A stretch of DNA of 64,000 bases from Ailurus styani (taxonomy: Eukaryota; Chordata; Mammalia; Carnivora; Ailuridae), in the NCBI GenBank assembly GCA_002007465.1, contig LNAC01000273.1, positions 1,287,632 through 1,351,631 of the forward strand, read 5' to 3'. A program made the translations under genes and the position numbers. The first letter of the stretch is position 1, and each line of letters opens with the position of its first letter. Of this stretch, positions 58,654 to 64,000 are shown in pieces. The notes beneath the pieces were generated by a model. That model made no database searches. It saw only the letters and a list, made by a program, of their open reading frames with translations, and was not told where the DNA came from.

Positions 58654-58837
58654 TTTATTTATTTAAGATTTTATTAATTTATTTGAGAGAGAGCGCACGA
58701 GCAGGGGGAGGAGCAGAGGGAGAGGGACCAGACTCCACTGAACTGAGAGCCCAATGTGTGGCTCCATCCCAAGACCCTGAGATCAAGACTTGAGCTTGAA
58801 GGCAGCTGCTTAACCCACTGAGTCATCCAGGCACCCC
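58654..58837 (-). mobile_element. SINEC, antisense, intermediate age
   Basis: Reversed tail, GA tract and head; duplication agaagtaa(c/g)atattta at 58638-58653 and 58838-58853. Confidence 0.93.
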
Positions 58838-58934
58838 AGAAGTAAGATATTTAAATAGGATTTATAAGCCATACAAGTTTTATGCCAGGTCTACAGTTTC
58901 CATAATTCTCCTGTGTATCTCCTCTAATCTCAGT

Positions 58935-59745
58935 ATTTCACTCCAGCACATCTAGAACCAGATAATGTGGGGAGTTTTCCTATACCAGGCAGTTCTCCCA
59001 CACCATTTGGGTGTCCTACAACTCAGTTCAGTTCGGACACTATCTAACTGGAATTAACATTGATCGCAGGTGTTTAGGGCTCAGTCCCACAAAGTCACCT
59101 CCACCCACCACTTCAGATGCCAGTTGTAAGTCCAGGTTATTACTTGTGCTTCTGACTCACTGACTCTGAATCAGAGGTTCCTGAAACACTTCTTCAAATT
59201 CAATTATGTTGCTAGAGTTGCTCCTAGAACTCAGGAAAACAGTTTGCTTACTAGATTTTGGGATTCTTCTAAAAGGATAATTCTATCAGGAACAGCCAGA
59301 TGGAAGAGAGACCAAGGCCAAGGTGTGGGCCCTCCAGGGTGTATCACTCTGGGCACATGCGCATATTCATCCACCTGGAAGCCCTGTCCTGTGGTTTTTA
59401 TGGAGGCTTCATTAAAAAACCAATATTGAGTAAGTCATTAGTCACTGATGATTAAGTCAATCACCAGTTCCTCTCCCCTCCCTGGAGGTGGGAGGAAGGG
59501 GGTTAAACCGAAAGTCCCAACTCTCTAATCACCTGGCAATCAGCCCCCATCCTTAGGGGTTTTTCAAAAGTCACCTCATTAATATAAACTCAGGTATGGT
59601 TGAAAGGGGCTTGTTATGAATAACAAAAGACACCTTTATTGCTCTTATCACTTACAAAATTCCAAAGGTTTTAGGAGCTCTGTTCCAGGAACTGGGATGA
59701 GGACTAAAGTATATTTCTTATTGGAAATCACCATACCACAAACTT
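58935..59745 (-). repeat. Ancient LTR-like repeat, antisense copy
   Basis: The reverse of the family at 56112-56895: caccatttgggtgtcctaca, tgctcctagaactcaggaaa, gtttttatggaggcttcatt, ttaagtcaatcaccagttcc, tcccctccctggaggtggga, cagcccccatccttaggggt, cacctcattaatataaactc, ggggcttgttatgaataaca and aaaggttttaggagctctgt. It retains the 5' part that is poorly kept in the other copy. The plus-strand open frame 59244-59429 is fortuitous. Confidence 0.7.
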
Positions 59746-62700
59746 TATGCTAGGCTTATAATCCTATCAATCATTTATGATCATATCTTTAAAATTAGAA
59801 ATCCTCTGCTTAGTGTTTTATTTTATGAACATTGAAAACAATTTGTTCACATAGGTAAATTTTGAACTTCTAGAATTACATACACTAGTTCAGTGATTTG
59901 AAATGCAGGAATTGTTTCTTTTTCTTTTGCATTTGGCATTCTAAATACACCAAAATAAAATAACCCATTAATTTGATACTAAAGAGCTTTAAACTGTGCT
60001 AACAAACCTTAAGGAAACTTGCATCCATTGATACATATTGAAAATGTTTTAAAAATTTGGTACTCCACTGACAGCGCTCATATAAAGTGGTCTTCAGAAT
60101 GCCTAATATGATGGGCAAGTAAAGTTTTTCCAGGAGATTTTATGAGAGAAATAGGATTCTGTGGTTATTTCTTGAAATGTTTTCTACTACCTTTTAATTA
60201 CACCAAGGAAAGCTGTCTGTTCATTTTACTTGCAGAGAGAAAGCAGATTTTTCAGTGAGTGGTTCAGGTGTCCTAACATCAGATAATTCAGTTTTTATTT
60301 TGGGGGTGCTGTAGAAAGGAAATAAACTAAAGCACAAACGTGGTCAAGGACATTTTAAGGTCCAAATGGGTAGAAGAGTCTGCATTAAGTATTGATTGTA
60401 GGGAAGAAGTGGAAACAACTATCAAGAAGTACCCTTTGCCAGCTGGCAAAATTATAGAATAATTATCCAAAATATACTTTTGGCCGAGTCATAGATAAAT
60501 AACTACATCAAGGATAATCAAAACATATTATTAATGTTAGTTGATATTTGCATAAACTTTTACTTATCTGGGACTAAAATACTGTATTTGGCAATGAAAA
60601 TTATGGTCATTTTAATGAGAAATATGAATTGATAGCAGAAATAATCCAGTTTATAAAAAGAATGAATTACGGTGTCTTCAAACAAATCAACATAGATTCA
60701 CCTGATCATCCAAACTCAATATTTAACATTTCTGGAATTTCTCTGGAAATTCTTAACACTTTAAAACAAAAATAATATTTGTTTTAAGTCTCATGCACAA
60801 CTAAGATGCAAGAAAATTGTAGGTTTGGTGGTAGTGTTTCAAAGGTTCCTGAAGTTGTGGAAAACAGAAACAAAACGTGTTGTGGGAATATGCCTGACAA
60901 GCTATAAATAAGTAATTGTATTTTTCACATTTGATCTACAAAAGTTTTGTCATCCTTTTTCTTAGCCAGAGCACACTTTATAGCTTATTGTATTTTATAC
61001 TGACTTTGAATGGTTTGTTCTGGTGAATTTACGCTTAGAAAAATACATATGCTTTACTACTGGTTTTTCCAGACCAATTAATCAACAAAATTCAAATCAG
61101 AGAGGGGCAATTGGTCATCTAAATAAGGAGATAAATTTTAACTTTGAAGAAATGTTATGTGCCTGAAGGAATTCTCCTTCAGAACAACTATCATTTCACA
61201 AATCCATTCAGATAGGAGACATTTAAGGGCAGTGACAATGAGTCCTTCACGTAGCTGACTGTTTGTAGGGGTTTCCTTTCTTGTCAGAACCAATCAATGG
61301 CCTTGAGAACAAAAACTCAGTAGTAGTGAAGCTGGGAGAAAGGAAAAGGGGCATTTTGTGGTCCAGAATGCATTTCAATAAGCTTAAATTCTAAGTGACA
61401 GATGAGGAATTTAAGCTGCTCAGTATCATTTTATAAATGAGGTGTGTGAGAGAGGTTTTCATTAAAATGAGTCTCACTTCACACAGGCTTATGAGTCTTC
61501 CCGATGTTTTCTCAGACTCTCATTAAAGGACTTGCAAAGTGTAAAACTTCTCCAACATAGTTTTTCACACTCACTCCCTGTATGTTTATGTATATGTGAT
61601 ATATGAATTTCACCAGGAAAACATCTTGAAAGAGTATTTGAACTGAAAAGTATATTCATAACATGAATTAAACAAGAGTTCTGTTTGATCTTTCCTTGAG
61701 AGAAATGCATTTACATTTTCAAATGTGATCATTTATTAAAGTGCCATAGTTTGTGCGAGACATCACAGAAAAGATCATGCTTGCATGCCAGGGCACTGGC
61801 TTTGGCGACAAGTGAACAGATTCACAAATGAAGTCTTAGGGTACATTTTTATTATTCAATGAATCTTTTAATTCCTTGTAAATATTATAGTTATTAGAAA
61901 CATGTTTTTGATGACTATCTCTGGGGCTCATACTAAAATAGTGAAAATCAGTATTTAGAAAGTCTAGGTTAATGTTTCATCATGTTACTTAAATTTTTTA
62001 AATGGAGTCCCCATGATCAGATTCCTCACATGGCTTCTTTTAGTCTAATGATTTTCAACACATTTGTGTTACTCTTTGTAACACACATGTGTGCACAAGC
62101 TATTTTTACAACCAAAAAAAAATGTTCAGTGTCTGGGTATTTATAGTTCAAGAAAAATAAGGCTTATTAAGAGAAAACTGAAATCTAAAGACTCAATAGT
62201 ATTATTACAAAATTGTTTTTTATTGTGATAAATTAATGGGGTATGTTGTTTTGTATTTGCATAATGAAATAATTACTCTTGTATAGCTATTTTTATGTAA
62301 ATGAACTCTACATGCCTTTTTAAAAATTCAATTTATATAATAGAAAACTAAATGACACTGAGATTGCCATGACTTACCTTGGTGACTTTTACAAGCTGAA
62401 AGTTTTAGTCTTGTGATTTATGTTTAATAATTTAACACATTAATAATATTTTAGATGTGGATTGTTGAACATAAGCATGCAGATTATTTAAATGAATATT
62501 TAATTTTTATTCACCTTGCCAGAAGACAGAACATGCATTTAATTGTCCGATATGAAAAGTGGAAAAAAGATCAGTAAAAATGGTAATGTAAAAAAGTTTA
62601 AATGAAAATACGTCTCTTTCTCACTTTTTGGGCCACAAAATAGATAATAATTCGCTTGGTATTTGGTATTATATAATAAAAAGTTATAGTACAATTTCAG

Positions 62701-63020
62701 CTTACCTTTTAATTGGAAAACATTGGGTCTGCATGAGGCACATTCTCAGACTGTACATTTTAATTTAGATCTCCTTTTTTCATTCTGAAGATCTTAAATA
62801 ACATTATGAATATTTTACATAATAAGTCTAGTGCTGTGCGTAGAATGGACATCTGATGAATAATACTTCTTTTGAATTTTTCTTCTGTGTTGATTGCCAA
62901 AAAAAGTCACTCTAGAGAAACACTTTTATGACAGGGTTGGACACTGACCGCCCCCAATAGAATGCTGTGAGCAGTATTCCAAATATCATAGAAATGAATT
63001 TCAGTACTAAAATTTTAGTA
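59746..63020. other. Repeat-poor AT-rich region
   Basis: Over 3.2 kb without a recognised transposon, microsatellite or gene. The minus-strand frame 61489-61710 has no motif. Composition is even and unique-looking, a candidate for conserved non-coding DNA that only cross-species alignment could confirm. Confidence 0.45.
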
Positions 63021-63037
63021 ATAAAAGGTGAAATTTA

Positions 63038-63247
63038 GGGCGCCTGGGTGGCTCAGTGGGTTAAAGCCGCTGCCTTCGGCTCAGGTCATGATCCCAGGGT
63101 CCTGGGATCGAGGCCCACATCGGGCTCTCTGCTCAGCAGGGAGCCTGCTTCCTCCTCTCTCCTCTCTCTCTGCCTGCCTCTCTGCCTACTTGTAATCTCT
63201 CTCTCTGTGTCAAATGAATAAATAAAAAAAAAATAAATAAATAAAAT
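63038..63247 (+). mobile_element. SINEC, young
   Basis: Full copy of the gccgctgcc / caaatgaataaat subtype shared with 13326-13530. The 15-bp duplication aaaaggtgaaattta is at 63023-63037 and 63248-63262; the tail is an A/TAAA mixture. Confidence 0.96.
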
Positions 63248-63262
63248 AAAAGGTGAAATTTA

Positions 63263-63700
63263 TAGTGAAACTGAAGCCTAAAATATACAACTCACATTTC
63301 TGTATGCTAGATATTTTCCTTTCTTCTCTGGAGTAAATTGGTAATCTAGGAAACAATATTACACACACCGCACGTGCATGCACATATATACAGAACTTTG
63401 CTATAACCATAATCTAGAGACTCATACAGCATGACTTATAATGATTTACTTTTGCAAATGAAAATTCTTTGACGTTGGCTTACGTACTGAATTCTGTTCC
63501 ATCGCAAATGCTATTTAAGGACCATCCAGTGCATTTAGAATACTTAACATAGGAGACAGTGATTGGTGAGAGTTGATAAGGGAATGGTTATGCTTGAGAA
63601 TTTGCAAATCAAGTTGTAGCATTGCCATTGATGTCCATTTTCACCCACCTTCATTTATTTTCCATATGCTCTTTTCCCATTCTCACCCTTTTTGCTTTAA
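63263..63700. other. Unassigned DNA
   Basis: Short mixed CA tract near 63361-63390; nothing else recognised. Confidence 0.45.
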
Positions 63701-63716
63701 AAACTAAAATTGTGGG

Positions 63717-63909
63717 GGTGATGGGTGACTCAGTCAGTTAAGCATATGACTTGATTTCCTCTCAGGTCATGATTTCAGGGTCCTGGAATCAAGTCTCTCA
63801 TTGGACTCTGTACTCAGCCTGGGGTCCACTTATCCCTCCCTCAGCCCCTGCCCTGCTCTTGAACCCATGTGTGCATGCACTCTCTCTCTCTAATAAATAC
63901 AATAACTAC
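63717..63909 (+). mobile_element. SINEC, diverged but with intact duplication
   Basis: The head gtgatgggtgactcagtcag, the ctcaggtcatgatttcaggg block and a short tail taataaatacaataac. Duplication aaactaaaattgtggg at 63701-63716 and 63910-63925 is perfect although the body differs from the common subtype. Confidence 0.92.
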
Positions 63910-64000
63910 AAACTAAAATTGTGGGTGAGGGCATAGTCAAGACTAAAGAGTATTATTACCATGGCAGGTACTTCCTCTCTTTGCCTGCTCTACACCTCAC

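Overview
The window is non-coding mammalian nuclear DNA. It is AT-rich and built mostly of interspersed repeats and unassigned sequence. The strongest clue to the organism is about 25 copies of a tRNA-Lys-derived SINE with the head gcgcctgggtggctcag, a central gggagcctgcttcc block, a CT-rich tract and an (A/T)AAATAAAATCTTT-type tail. This is the SINEC/CAN-SINE family of caniform carnivores. The common form here (ggttaaagcctctgcc after the A box) fits a mustelid best from memory; a search against repeat libraries would be needed to fix the genus. No protein-coding exon, functional RNA gene, CRISPR array or bacterial feature can be supported. Most open frames lie inside transposons or in unassigned DNA.

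Layout. 1-1050: 3' end of a young L1 (end of ORF2 plus G-rich 3' UTR). 1.05-13.5 kb: dense repeat mosaic (SINEs, L2, MIR, MaLR LTRs, MER5A, a Tigger transposon at 9.4-10.06 kb), plus an unassigned, less AT-rich segment at 10.24-10.64 kb. 13.5-22.6 kb: repeat-poor, with one LTR-like block, a perfect 18-bp hairpin (14.82 kb) and a CpG-rich segment at 18.05-18.30 kb. 23.67-28.81 kb: a long L1/HAL1-type element on the minus strand, invaded by two SINEs. 28.8-33.4 kb: repeat-poor. 33.4-46 kb: L2, a hAT element holding two SINEs, MIR, an MLT1 LTR holding a SINE, three L1 fragments and a further hAT element. 47.7-51.5 kb: an old L1 on the plus strand. 53.4-59.8 kb: unassigned DNA, an old SINE, L2, and two copies of one LTR-like family in opposite orientation. 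59.8-63.0 kb: repeat-poor. 63.0-63.9 kb: two SINEs.

No genes work together here. What can be read is insertion order: ancient L2, MIR, MER5A, hAT, Tigger and MaLR copies form the base layer, L1 came next, and SINEs are on top, many with near-perfect target-site duplications. The best candidates for unexplained function are the CpG-rich segment near 18.05 kb (strong start context, YY1-like motif and consensus splice donor within 20 bases), the 14.82 kb hairpin, and the repeat-poor stretches, which could hold conserved regulatory DNA. None amounts to a demonstrated new system. Family names rest on recalled consensus sequences, not on a search.
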